Position numbers and translations under genes: made by a program. Positions 42,283 to 50,767 of a stretch of DNA of 64,000 nucleotides are shown in pieces; position 1 is the first letter of the stretch; each line of letters opens with the position of its first letter. Origin of the DNA: Streptomyces morookaense (lineage in GTDB: Bacteria; Actinomycetota; Actinomycetes; Streptomycetales; Streptomycetaceae); NCBI RefSeq assembly GCF_013030945.1, contig NZ_JABBXF010000030.1, positions 1 to 64,000 of the forward strand, written 5' to 3'. Under the pieces are notes generated by a model that was not told the origin of the DNA, ran no database searches, and saw only the letters and a list, made by a program, of their open reading frames with translations.

Positions 42283-44233
42283 CCCCGACCTCGACGACCG
42301 CCGCTTCCAGGACCTGGTCGACGATGCCAAGCGCTTCATCCAGCGCCGCTGCCCGGAGTGGACCGACCACAACGTCTCCGACCCGGGTGTGGCACTCATC
42401 GAGGCGTTCGCGCAGATGGTCGACCAGCTCTCCTACCGCCTCAACCGGGTACCGGAGAAGATCCATCTGGAGTTCCTCGACCTGCTCGGTGTGCAGATGA
42501 CGGCACCCCAGGCAGCGCGCACCGAGCTGACGTTCCGGCTCGCCACGCCCCAGAAGGCGGACGTCACCGTGCCCGTCGGCACCGAGGTGGCGACCCCGCG
42601 CACCGGCAGCGCGCCCGCGCGCGTCTTCACCGTCAGCCGGCAACTCGACATCGTCCCCACCGCCCTTGGCCACATCGGCACCGCACACGCCGGGCAGACC
42701 CCGGAACTGTCCACCGAGCGTTTCGAGTCCGGGGAGCCGGTGACATGCTTCGCCCAGCCGCCGGCACCGGGCGACGCCCTGCTGGTGGGGCTCACGCAGG
42801 CGGCGCCGCGCTGCGCCGTCGCGCTGCATGTGGACTGCCGCATGGACGGCGTGGGTGTCGATCCGCGCCGCCCGCCGCGCGTGTGGGAGGCGTGGTGCGG
42901 CGAGGGCTGGCTGCCATGCGAGGTCGAGAGCGACAGCACGGGCGGCCTCAACCGTCCCGGCGAGATCCTGCTGCACCTGCCCGACGGACATGTGGACTCG
43001 CTGATCGGACGGCGGCGCGCCGGCTGGCTGCGCTGCCGGATCACCGAGGGGGCCCCGGGGCAGCCCGTCTACTCCTCCTCCCCCAAGGTCGACGCCCTGG
43101 AGGCGTACACCGTGGGCGGGACCACGGGCGCGGTCGAGGGCGAGACGATCCCGCACGACGAACTCGGCACCTCCGACGGCACGCCGGGGCAGTCCTTCAC
43201 CCTCCACCGCACCCCCGTAGTCGCCGGATCGCTGCGCGCAGTGGCCGTGGAGACCAAGGCCGGGCGGCAGGTGTGGAAGGCAGTCGAGTCGTTCGCGGAC
43301 TCCTCCCCGACGGACCGGCACGTCACCGTCGACGAAGCCTCCGGCACCATCCGCTTCGGCCCCGCAGTGCGCCAACCCGACGGCGAGATACGGCAATACG
43401 GTGCCGTGCCCGACATCGGCGCCCGCATCACCGCCGGCGCCTACCGCCGCGGCGGCGGCCGGGCAGGCAACGTCGCCGCCTCCACCCTCACCGTCCTGCG
43501 CACTCCCGTCGCCCTCGTCTCCCGCGTCGAGAACCGCACACCCGCCACCGGCGGCGTCGACGCCGAATCCGTCGACAGCGTGCGTCAACGCGCCGGCCAC
43601 TGGCTGCGCACCCAGGACCGCGCCGTCACCGCCCACGACTACGAGACCATCGCCCGGGCCGCCTGCCGCGAAGCAGGCCGCATCGAATGCGTTGCCGAAC
43701 CCGCCGGGACCGAACATGCCGGACTCGTACGCGTGTTGATCGTCCCCCAGGTCCGGGATGTGCGGGACGAGAACAGCTGGCGGGACCTGGTGCCGTCCGA
43801 GGAGATGCTGTCCGCGGCCGCCCGGGCGGTCGAGGCGGCCCGGCCGCTGGGGGTCACGGTCTCCGTCAGCGGCCCCGCCTACCAGGGCGTCACCGTTGTC
43901 GCCGAGATCGAGGCGGCCAAGGGCGCGGACCGGGCCGAGGTCAAGGAACGGGTACTGCGCGCACTGTACGAGTGCCTGAGCCCGCTGCCCTCCGACTCCG
44001 GCTCGGGCACCGGCAGCCGTTCCGGCTGGCCGCTCGGGCGGGCGCTGCGGCTGAGCGACCTGTACGCGGTGGCCGCGCGCTGCGAGGACGTCGAGTCCGT
44101 GCCCAGGCTGGAGATGTACCCCGCCGACCTCGGCACCGGTGAGCGGCAGGCCGCCGCGGACCGGATCGACGTCGGCCCGGCGACGCTGTTCCTCTCCTTC
44201 CGCCACCAGGTGGCCGTGAAGAACGCGCGCTGA
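42269..44233 (+). CDS. cis11: baseplate J-like protein
   Basis: This 654-residue protein starts at ATG 42269 (AAGGGG upstream). N-terminus: DLDDRRFQDLVDDAKRFIQR, WTDHNVSDPGVALIEAFAQM, DQLSYRLNRVPEKIHLEFLD; centre: strand-rich insertion domain; C-half: YRRGGGRAGNVAASTLTVLR, GVDAESVDSVRQRAGHWLRT, DRAVTAHDYETIARAACREA. It is the main baseplate wedge component (gp6/Afp11 type). Confidence 0.94.
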   Translation: MSLPSPDLDDRRFQDLVDDAKRFIQRRCPEWTDHNVSDPGVALIEAFAQMVDQLSYRLNRVPEKIHLEFLDLLGVQMTAPQAARTELTFRLATPQKADVTVPVGTEVATPRTGSAPARVFTVSRQLDIVPTALGHIGTAHAGQTPELSTERFESGEPVTCFAQPPAPGDALLVGLTQAAPRCAVALHVDCRMDGVGVDPRRPPRVWEAWCGEGWLPCEVESDSTGGLNRPGEILLHLPDGHVDSLIGRRRAGWLRCRITEGAPGQPVYSSSPKVDALEAYTVGGTTGAVEGETIPHDELGTSDGTPGQSFTLHRTPVVAGSLRAVAVETKAGRQVWKAVESFADSSPTDRHVTVDEASGTIRFGPAVRQPDGEIRQYGAVPDIGARITAGAYRRGGGRAGNVAASTLTVLRTPVALVSRVENRTPATGGVDAESVDSVRQRAGHWLRTQDRAVTAHDYETIARAACREAGRIECVAEPAGTEHAGLVRVLIVPQVRDVRDENSWRDLVPSEEMLSAAARAVEAARPLGVTVSVSGPAYQGVTVVAEIEAAKGADRAEVKERVLRALYECLSPLPSDSGSGTGSRSGWPLGRALRLSDLYAVAARCEDVESVPRLEMYPADLGTGERQAAADRIDVGPATLFLSFRHQVAVKNAR

Positions 44234-44252
44234 GCGCTCCGTTGGAAGTCCG

Positions 44253-44279
44253 CTGCTTCACCTGCTTCATCTGCTTCAT
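44253..44279. repeat. three tandem 9-base repeats
   Basis: CTGCTTCAC, CTGCTTCAT, CTGCTTCAT follow directly after the baseplate J stop. Likely slippage product, no coding role seen. Confidence 0.8.
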
Positions 44280-44287
44280 CTGCAGGT

Positions 44288-44332
44288 ACGTCGTGGCTGG
44301 TCGCGCAGTTCCCCGCACCTCTTCGGGGCGTC
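44288..44332. repeat. dispersed Streptomyces-type intergenic repeat, copy 2
   Basis: It shares the core GTCGCGCAGTTCCCCGC with copy 1 at 12834-12881 and ends in CTCTTCGGGGCGTC. It separates the baseplate J gene from the tail protein I gene, the longest non-coding gap within the structural operon (156 bases). Confidence 0.6.
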
Positions 44333-44389
44333 GGCGAACCGCACCGGACCGCGTATGACCCGCTGGCCACCGGAAGAAGAGACCGACTC

Positions 44390-45022
44390 ATGGACAGACT
44401 GCCGTCACCGGCACCCGCACCGGCGGTACCCGCAGTGCCGCCCCTGGTGCCCGGGAGCCGGTCGCTGCGCGCGATCCTGCCGGAGAGCTACCGCCAGGGC
44501 GACTTCGCCGACCGGTTCATCGCCGGCTTCGACGACACCCTCGCCCCGCTGATCACCTCGCTGGACTGCCTCGACGCCTACTTCGATGCACGTACCGCCC
44601 CGGACCACTTCGTCTCGTGGATGCTCGGCTGGAGCAACACCGCGCTGCCTTCCTGCGTCGGCCCGACAGGGCGGCGCAACGCGCTCCTGCTCGGCCACCG
44701 GCTGCACGGGCTGCGCGGCACCCGGTCCGGGCTCGACCTCCTCGTGCGCCATGTGCTGGGCGGGCGCCTCGAACTGGCCGAGTCCGGGGGCACGCACGTG
44801 ACCACCGGCCCGGAGGACCCCTCCGTGCCGCTGCCGGCGGCCAGTTGGGCCCGGGTACGGGTACTTCTGCCGCACGGGACGTCGGCCGGCCGGCCCTGGG
44901 TGGCGGAGGACGTCGAGGAACTGGTCCGGCAATGGCTGCCCGCGCACGTCGCGGCGGATGTCACGGTCGAGGACGACGAGGACCCCCTGCTCGTGCGGGG
45001 GGCGTCGGGGGGTGAGGCCTGA
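44390..45022 (+). CDS. cis12: phage tail protein I-like baseplate protein
   Basis: This is a 210-residue protein. After a Pro/Ala leader come SRSLRAILPESYRQGDFADR, FIAGFDDTLAPLITSLDCLD, FVSWMLGWSN and LLGHRLHGLRGTRSGLDLLV. This matches P2 gpI-like wedge proteins. GAAGAAGAGA upstream of ATG. Its stop (TGA) overlaps the next ATG. Confidence 0.88.
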   Translation: MDRLPSPAPAPAVPAVPPLVPGSRSLRAILPESYRQGDFADRFIAGFDDTLAPLITSLDCLDAYFDARTAPDHFVSWMLGWSNTALPSCVGPTGRRNALLLGHRLHGLRGTRSGLDLLVRHVLGGRLELAESGGTHVTTGPEDPSVPLPAASWARVRVLLPHGTSAGRPWVAEDVEELVRQWLPAHVAADVTVEDDEDPLLVRGASGGEA

Positions 45023-46275
45023 TGGGCACCGACTCGTCCGCACACCGGGGCTGGTACGTGCCCGGCGAGCAGGATGTCTGCGGCAGTTGCGGGGTGGTCG
45101 CCTACCCGGGCGAGACGTTCTGCATCTCCTGCGGGGCGTACCGGGGGTGGGACCGTCCCGGCTCCGGACAGCCCGCGCAGCCGCCCGCCGCCGCCTTTCC
45201 GGCGGAGCGGGAAACCGTGTACCCGCAGTCCGTATACCGGCAGTCCGTACCGGCTGAGACCGCGCAGCCGGATTCGGGTCAACGCGGCTTCGTGCAGCCT
45301 GAGTTCGGGGCCGCCCGGCCCACCGGCCAGGGCGCGTCGGCGCCCGTATCGCCCCGGCCCGCGGACCCGCAGCCCGCTGCCGGGAACCTCTCCTGGGCCG
45401 ACCCCCTCTTCGCGCCGCTGCCCGGCACGCCGGAGCCGCACAGCGCGCGGACCCAGGTCATCAGCGGCGAGGTCGTGCTGTGGACCACGCCGGCCGAGGA
45501 CGGGCCGGACGCGCCCACCCCTCCGGGCGGGGTGCCACAGCTGCTGCAGTGCCCGGAGTGCGGCGGGCCCAACACGGAAGCGCGCACGTACTGCCACCCC
45601 TGCGGTGCCCTGCTGCGCCCCGAACCCGAGCCCGAAGAGCCGCAACCGACCCGCTGGGAGCGGCTGCGCGAACGGTACTTCGACCGGCCGGAGGTGTGGC
45701 ACTGGGACCGCCGCTGGGGGGTGGCACTGGCCGCGCTGCCGCTGTGTCTGGTCGCCGGGGTGTCCGCAGGCGGCGCGGTAGCCGCCGCGCACGACGCCGT
45801 ACCGAGGATCAAGGACCGTTTCCTGGCGCAGGACGCGGTCGCCCCGGACGCGGTGTCCGCCTCCAGCTCCACGAAGGGCTTCGAGGCGGAGCTGGCCTCC
45901 GACGGCGTGGACAACCGGGCGTGGGCACCGAAGGGCAGCGGCAAGGATGCCGTCGGCCAGTACTGGACGGCCGAGTTCACCAGCCCGTTCCGGCTGACCT
46001 CGCTCCTGATCATCAACGGGGCCGCCAAGGCGCCCAAACAGTTCGCCGAGACCGGAAGGCCCACGAGGATCAAGGTGACCGCCACCACGGCCGGACACGG
46101 CACCGTGGAGAAGCAGATCGAGCTGGGCGGACAGCCCGGTCCGCAGCGCTTCGACCTCGGCATCGACGACGTCGTCCAGGTCCAGGTGACCATCGAGGCC
46201 GTCAACCCCGGGCTCAAGCCGGACATGCCGGTGGCCATGGCCGAGATCCAGTTCTTCACCCGGCAGGCGTCATGA
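45022..46275 (+). CDS. CisA-like membrane protein with two zinc ribbons and a discoidin-like domain
   Basis: This is a 417-residue protein. It has a first zinc ribbon (Cys20, 23, 34, 37), a disordered Pro/Gln-rich stretch, a second ribbon at Cys177, 180, 191, 194, one membrane helix at about 233-256, and an outer domain at 285-417 with the discoidin-like pattern ASDGVDNRAWAPKGS, YWTAEFTSPFRLTSLLIING, RFDLGIDDVVQVQVTIEAV. Zinc ribbons would be cytosolic and the sugar-binding-type domain outside. Streptomyces CIS loci encode a membrane protein, CisA, reported to link the cytoplasmic particle to the membrane; domain order and position agree with that role, though I cannot align them. It is followed by a coupled ATGA. 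Confidence 0.7.
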   Translation: MGTDSSAHRGWYVPGEQDVCGSCGVVAYPGETFCISCGAYRGWDRPGSGQPAQPPAAAFPAERETVYPQSVYRQSVPAETAQPDSGQRGFVQPEFGAARPTGQGASAPVSPRPADPQPAAGNLSWADPLFAPLPGTPEPHSARTQVISGEVVLWTTPAEDGPDAPTPPGGVPQLLQCPECGGPNTEARTYCHPCGALLRPEPEPEEPQPTRWERLRERYFDRPEVWHWDRRWGVALAALPLCLVAGVSAGGAVAAAHDAVPRIKDRFLAQDAVAPDAVSASSSTKGFEAELASDGVDNRAWAPKGSGKDAVGQYWTAEFTSPFRLTSLLIINGAAKAPKQFAETGRPTRIKVTATTAGHGTVEKQIELGGQPGPQRFDLGIDDVVQVQVTIEAVNPGLKPDMPVAMAEIQFFTRQAS

Positions 46276-47609
46276 GCGTACGGGCCGAACTCACCGTCCC
46301 CGAGGACGTCATCACCCCCGGCGGCACCGTCACCGCCCACCTGCGGGTGTGGAACGAGAGCCGCATCGTCGACGCCTACGTCCTGCGGCTCCTCGGGCCG
46401 CCCGCCGAGTGGCCGGACACCGACGCCGGGCTGGGCCGGCTGGCCGTCTACCCGGGCAACCACGAGAAGATCACCATTCCGCTCACGCTGCCGCGCGACA
46501 GCGAACTCTCCCCCGGACGGCTGACGTTCGCGGTGCACGTCGCCTCGGTGGAGGACCCGGCGGCCGTCGCCGTTCCCGAAGCGGTCGTCAACGTCGGCGA
46601 GTTCCACGACCTGGCCCTCACGCCGGTGCGCTCGCGGGTGCGCGGGGCGCTGTGGAGCAGCAACCTGGTCGTCCTGGAGAACACCGGCAACGCCACGACG
46701 GCCGTCCGGCTGCGCGTGGCCTGCGAAGCCGAGGACGCGCCCCTGCGGCCGAGGCTGCGCCGCGCCCGGCTCACCCTCGAACCGGGCGAACAGGCCCGGA
46801 TCAGCATCATGACGCGCGTCCTGAACCCCAAGTTCACGGGCACAGCCGCCAACTGGTCCATCGGCGTCAGCGCCGGCTGGGTGGACGGCGCCGACGGTCA
46901 GGAGCGCACCGTCGACTACGTCCACCGGCAGCATCCGCTCGTGCCCAAGCCCGTCCTGAAGGCGCTCATCGCGGTGACGGCACTCCTGGTGGCGTTCGCG
47001 GCGCTGTGGTTCTCCCCCGTGGGCGGCAAGAAGCCGGAGGCGAAGACCGAGACCGCCAAGGGGCCCACACAACTGGACGAAGTGAAGAAAGCGGAACAGC
47101 AGGCGGCGGACAAGCAGAAGAAGGACGAGGAGAAACAGAAGGAGGACGAGAAAAAGGCGAAGAAGGACAAGGAGGAGGCGGGCGCGCCGAAGAAGGAGCA
47201 GTTCCAGAGGTCGCTGACCGTCGACACGAAGAACAAGAAGACGAGCGACGTCGACGCCTACACGGTACGGAAGGGCTACCGCCTGGTGGTCAAGTCCGTG
47301 CAGCTGAGCGCCTCCGGCCCGGACACCGGCACGCTCTACCTCAAGGCCGGAAACCAACAACTGCTGAGCACCGGCGTGAAGAACGTCAAGGACTTCACGC
47401 CGTCCGCACCGCTGTCCTTGAAGGAGGGCAGGAAACTCGCCCTGCAGGTGGACTGCCCCGTGGGCACCCCGGTGCCGAGCGCCTCCGCGTCCGGCGCGCC
47501 GTTCGCTCCCCCGGCGACGTCCTGCACCGCCACGGCGAACGTCGTCGGGGAACTGATCCCGCTGACGGGCCCGAACGCCGAGCCGGAACCCTCTCAGGCC
47601 TCCTCCTGA
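46272..47609 (+). CDS. Ig-like single-pass membrane protein of the CIS operon
   Basis: This is a 445-residue protein. Residues 1-220 form two beta-sandwich (Ig/CARDB-like) repeats (ELTVPEDVITPGGTVTAHLR; VVLENTGNATTAVRLRVACE). Residues 229-248 are a membrane helix (ALIAVTALLVAFAALWF). Residues 252-310 are a Lys/Glu coiled coil. A C-terminal beta domain (SVQLSASGPDTGTLYLKAGN) contains two Cys. With no signal peptide, the Ig part is probably cytosolic and the coiled coil plus last domain external. ATG overlaps the previous stop. It may act with the CisA-like protein at the membrane. Confidence 0.7.
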   Translation: MSVRAELTVPEDVITPGGTVTAHLRVWNESRIVDAYVLRLLGPPAEWPDTDAGLGRLAVYPGNHEKITIPLTLPRDSELSPGRLTFAVHVASVEDPAAVAVPEAVVNVGEFHDLALTPVRSRVRGALWSSNLVVLENTGNATTAVRLRVACEAEDAPLRPRLRRARLTLEPGEQARISIMTRVLNPKFTGTAANWSIGVSAGWVDGADGQERTVDYVHRQHPLVPKPVLKALIAVTALLVAFAALWFSPVGGKKPEAKTETAKGPTQLDEVKKAEQQAADKQKKDEEKQKEDEKKAKKDKEEAGAPKKEQFQRSLTVDTKNKKTSDVDAYTVRKGYRLVVKSVQLSASGPDTGTLYLKAGNQQLLSTGVKNVKDFTPSAPLSLKEGRKLALQVDCPVGTPVPSASASGAPFAPPATSCTATANVVGELIPLTGPNAEPEPSQASS

Positions 47610-47666
47610 CCACCACGACCTCTTTTCCTCTCTCCTTTTCCTCTCTTCCTTCCTGGAGTCCGACCC

Positions 47667-48299
47667 TTGAGCATCGTTCAGCACGTAGACGACACCCTTG
47701 AGAAGGAGCTGCGACGCGGCCCCCTGCACGGCGTGAACGCACAGGTCGCCTTCGAGACACCGAACTCCGACTGGTCCGCGCGCCGTTCGGGGCTGTGCGT
47801 GAACCTCTTCCTGCACAGCATCGAGGAGGACACCGCGCAACGGCAGACCGGTGACTCCAGCATCATCGACGAACACGGCGTCGTGGTGGGCTATCACCGC
47901 CCCGCCCGCCATTTCAGGCTCGGCTACGCCCTCACGGTGTGGGGGCAGAGCCCCCGCGACGAACACCGGCTGCTCGGCACCTTGTTGGAGTGGTGCGTGG
48001 CCACGGAGCGGCTCACCCCGTATCCGGGCCTGTCCGCGGGCCCGTTGAGTCTGAAGCTGCGCGAGACGCCCGAGGGCGCGGAACCGCTGGCCACCAAGCT
48101 CTGGTCCAGCCTCGGCACTCCGGCCCGCCCGGTCCTCGACCTCATGGTGACCGTGCCCGTGACCCGCCCGGGGGCGACGGTGGAGACCGAGCCGGTCAAG
48201 GGCCTCACACTGCGGGCGGCACGGCTGGAGTCGCCGGCCATGCCCGCGCAGCCGCGCGGTGCGCGACGGCCCCGGCGGAACGTCGAGGAGATCGTCTGA
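47667..48299 (+). CDS. cis16: DUF4255 (Pvc16-like) tail cap/terminator protein
   Basis: This 210-residue protein has TTG start with GGAG upstream. It reads VQHVDDTLEKELRRGPLHGV, RRSGLCVNLFLHSIEEDTAQ, ARHFRLGYALTVWGQSPRDE and HRLLGTLLEWCV. These are the DUF4255 features of Afp16/Pvc16 proteins, which cap tube and sheath and set particle length together with the tape measure. It is placed late in the operon after the membrane proteins. Confidence 0.9.
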   Translation: MSIVQHVDDTLEKELRRGPLHGVNAQVAFETPNSDWSARRSGLCVNLFLHSIEEDTAQRQTGDSSIIDEHGVVVGYHRPARHFRLGYALTVWGQSPRDEHRLLGTLLEWCVATERLTPYPGLSAGPLSLKLRETPEGAEPLATKLWSSLGTPARPVLDLMVTVPVTRPGATVETEPVKGLTLRAARLESPAMPAQPRGARRPRRNVEEIV

Positions 48300-48435
48300 G
48301 GCGGCACGGCGTCACGTCTCCGTCCTCCCAGCGCCCCAACAAGCAATTGGAGATATCGACTTGCTCACTCTTCACAAGCGTCCATCGCGCGATCACCGTC
48401 CGTCGCCGGACGTCAGCAGGAGGGTACCCTCTCAG

Positions 48436-49281
48436 ATGACCCCGGCCCCCATGCCCGTACCGCACGCCGAGCGCGGGCTGGCCGCATGGGCAGCCCACGC
48501 GGGGCCCGGCCCGGGGCAGGGCCAGGCCGCGCAACTCCCGTCCGGTCCGCGGGAGGCCGAGAAGAAGCGCATCACGGGGATCGCACTCGCGGCCGTCGCC
48601 CCGGCCACCGGCCTCCGGCTGGGCGGCAGCAGGGCACTCGTCCTGCACGGGCTGACCGAACGGCTCACCGACGACATCGACTTGTTCGCGCCCCCGGGCC
48701 GGAACGGCTACCAACAGGCCGTCGTCGACGCGCTCCGCGCCGCCGGCTACGACGTCGCCGCGGACGTGACCGACAGCGGAGCCACGTTGGTGGTCACCAC
48801 GGCGTCGGGGGAACAGGTGGACCTGGAGATGGCCTCCTCCCTGCCCCTGAAGGACGCTCCGGCCATGGTGGACGGCATCCCGGTGATGTCCGTGGCGGAC
48901 TGTGTACGGCTGAAGTTCGGCGCGGTGTGCTCCAGCAAGCCCCGTGACAAGGACCTCATCGACATCCACGGCATCTTCGAGCGGCTCGGTCCGGACTACA
49001 TCCGGCAGTTGGACGTCAACCCGCTTCTGCTCGCGGGCTTCTTCCGCTCCCTGAAGCGCGCCGGCGATGTCGGCGACGAGACCTTCGCCGGCTTCGGCGT
49101 GCCGCCGGAGCGGGCCGCCCGGATCCGGCAGGACCTGGTGCAGCAGTCCGGGCGGGCCGACGAGGTGGAGGCGGAGATCCTCGCGCAGTTCAACCGGGCG
49201 CAGCCGAAGAAGGCGAGGACGGCGAGGAAGCATCCGTGGTGGACGTGTCTGATGCCGTGCTGCGGACCGCAGGACGACTGA
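48436..49281 (+). CDS. AbiEii-like nucleotidyltransferase at the end of the CIS locus
   Basis: This 281-residue protein starts at ATG 48436 (AGGAGGG 12 bases upstream). The nucleotidyltransferase signature is RLGGSRALVLHG (GGS at 63-65) and TDDIDLFAPP (catalytic Asp pair at 80/82), with a third Asp in QVDLEM. Helical middle: ADCVRLKFGAVCSSKPRDKD. The last 17 residues are KHPWWTCLMPCCGPQDD, with three Cys, unusual for the family. AbiEii-type enzymes are toxins that modify tRNA or proteins; no AbiEi antitoxin is next to it. Its position in the locus suggests a cargo, regulator or unrelated rider. Confidence 0.72.
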   Translation: MTPAPMPVPHAERGLAAWAAHAGPGPGQGQAAQLPSGPREAEKKRITGIALAAVAPATGLRLGGSRALVLHGLTERLTDDIDLFAPPGRNGYQQAVVDALRAAGYDVAADVTDSGATLVVTTASGEQVDLEMASSLPLKDAPAMVDGIPVMSVADCVRLKFGAVCSSKPRDKDLIDIHGIFERLGPDYIRQLDVNPLLLAGFFRSLKRAGDVGDETFAGFGVPPERAARIRQDLVQQSGRADEVEAEILAQFNRAQPKKARTARKHPWWTCLMPCCGPQDD

Positions 49282-49411
49282 GAACCGCTGAGGGCTGCCC
49301 CACCCGGGTACGGGGGTTGTCCCCATGGTGGCCGCGCGGTGCCCGCTGCTTGGATCTTGTCCACGGCGGGCACCGTTCCCGCTGCAGCGGAACAAAAGGG
49401 GGACCGGAGCA

Positions 49412-50581
49412 ATGCACATGCTCGCGAAAGCACGCCGGATCGGTGTGGTGATGGCTGCTGTCGCAGTCGTCTCGGCCGGTGTCGTGGGGGCAGGGCCTGC
49501 GGGTGGCTACGGACATGGGGTGCTGCAGGCGGACGTCCGCAGCGTGCAGGCGGCGGGCGGGGACGTCACCGTGCTGGCGGAGGTGAGTACCGGCCAGGGA
49601 ACCGTCCGTGCGCGGACGGGGGCGCAGGTGCCGTGGGATGCGCAGTTCCGCACGGCCAGCACCAGCAAGACGTTCACGGCGGCGCTGGTCCTGCGGCTGG
49701 TGGCCGACGGCAAGCTGTCGCTGGACGACACCGTGGAGAAGTGGCTGCCCGGCGTGGTGTCCCGCAACGGCAACGACGGTACGAAGATCACCGTGCGGGA
49801 TCTGCTCCAGCAGACCAGCGGCCTGTTCGACTACGTGCAGGACCCCGACGTCTTCCGCGCCATCACCGAGGACTTCGAAAGGCACCGTTACGACGCGACG
49901 CCCGCCGCGCAGTGGGTGGCGGTGGCCATGCAGCACCGGCCGCTGTTCGTCCCGGACCACGCGCACCCGCGCTGGGCCTACTCCAACACCAACTACCTGC
50001 TCGCCGGGATGATCGCCGAGAAGGCCGGAGGCGCGGGCTGGCGGGAGCAGGTGGAGAGCCGCATCATCGCGCCGCTCGGCCTGCGGCACACCTACATACC
50101 CGGAGCCGACCCGTTCCTGCCCGGCCCGCACGCGCAGGTGTATCTGCGCACGCCGGACGGCGGGCGGCTGGATGTGACGGAGCACAGCCTGCAGCACACC
50201 GCGGACTCCGGTGTCGTGAGTACGACGGCCGACTTGGACGCGTTCTTCCGCGCGCTGGTCACGGGCCGGCTGCTGCCGAAGGCCCAACTCGCCGAGATGC
50301 AAAGGACGGTGGCCCGTACGGGTGCCACGGAGGACCTGGCCGAGTGGCCGGAAGGCGGGTACGGGCTGGGCCTGCGCTGGAATCCGCTGTCGTGCGGCGG
50401 CGGGTACTGGCACCACGAAGGGGACGGTCTCGGCTCGTACACGCGCACCGGCGTCACACCGGACGGACGGCGGGCGGTGGCCGTCTCGGTGACGAGCTCG
50501 GGAAGCCGCCCGGACCTGGTCTCTCTCAACAAAGCGACCCGGAAGCTCGTGGACCACGCACTGTGCGGGACGGGCCGCTGA
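49412..50581 (+). CDS. secreted serine hydrolase (beta-lactamase / D-Ala-D-Ala carboxypeptidase-like)
   Basis: This 389-residue protein begins MHMLAKARRIGVVMAAVAVV, with a signal peptide to about GPAGGYG. Active-site motifs are S-T-S-K in TASTSKTF, Y-S-N in WAYSNTNYLLAG and H-E-G in WHHEGDGLGSY. It is a class C/DD-peptidase fold; many secreted Streptomyces members act on D-amino-acid esters or peptidoglycan precursors. ATG at 49412 has GGGGGACCGG upstream. Confidence 0.9.
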   Translation: MHMLAKARRIGVVMAAVAVVSAGVVGAGPAGGYGHGVLQADVRSVQAAGGDVTVLAEVSTGQGTVRARTGAQVPWDAQFRTASTSKTFTAALVLRLVADGKLSLDDTVEKWLPGVVSRNGNDGTKITVRDLLQQTSGLFDYVQDPDVFRAITEDFERHRYDATPAAQWVAVAMQHRPLFVPDHAHPRWAYSNTNYLLAGMIAEKAGGAGWREQVESRIIAPLGLRHTYIPGADPFLPGPHAQVYLRTPDGGRLDVTEHSLQHTADSGVVSTTADLDAFFRALVTGRLLPKAQLAEMQRTVARTGATEDLAEWPEGGYGLGLRWNPLSCGGGYWHHEGDGLGSYTRTGVTPDGRRAVAVSVTSSGSRPDLVSLNKATRKLVDHALCGTGR

Positions 50582-50767
50582 GTCACCGGCCGGCCCGGCG
50601 CAACACAGGGGGGAGCCGAACGGACCCCTGCCGGGGCGACACACCTGACTGTCGGTTCAGCCATTTCAGGGTCGCGTGCGGCCCGATCCTCCGGATCCCG
50701 ACTGACACAGGCTCGTCGGTGCGACAGGATGTCCGTTTGCCGTACTGACGAATGAAAGGCAGCCCGC

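Noticed and set aside
41927..44206. A 759-codon minus-strand frame across the baseplate genes
   Set aside because: Antisense to gp25 and baseplate J genes, which are clearly coding.
45279..47966. An 895-codon minus-strand frame under the CIS membrane-protein genes
   Set aside because: Antisense shadow of two coupled plus-strand genes with recognisable domains.
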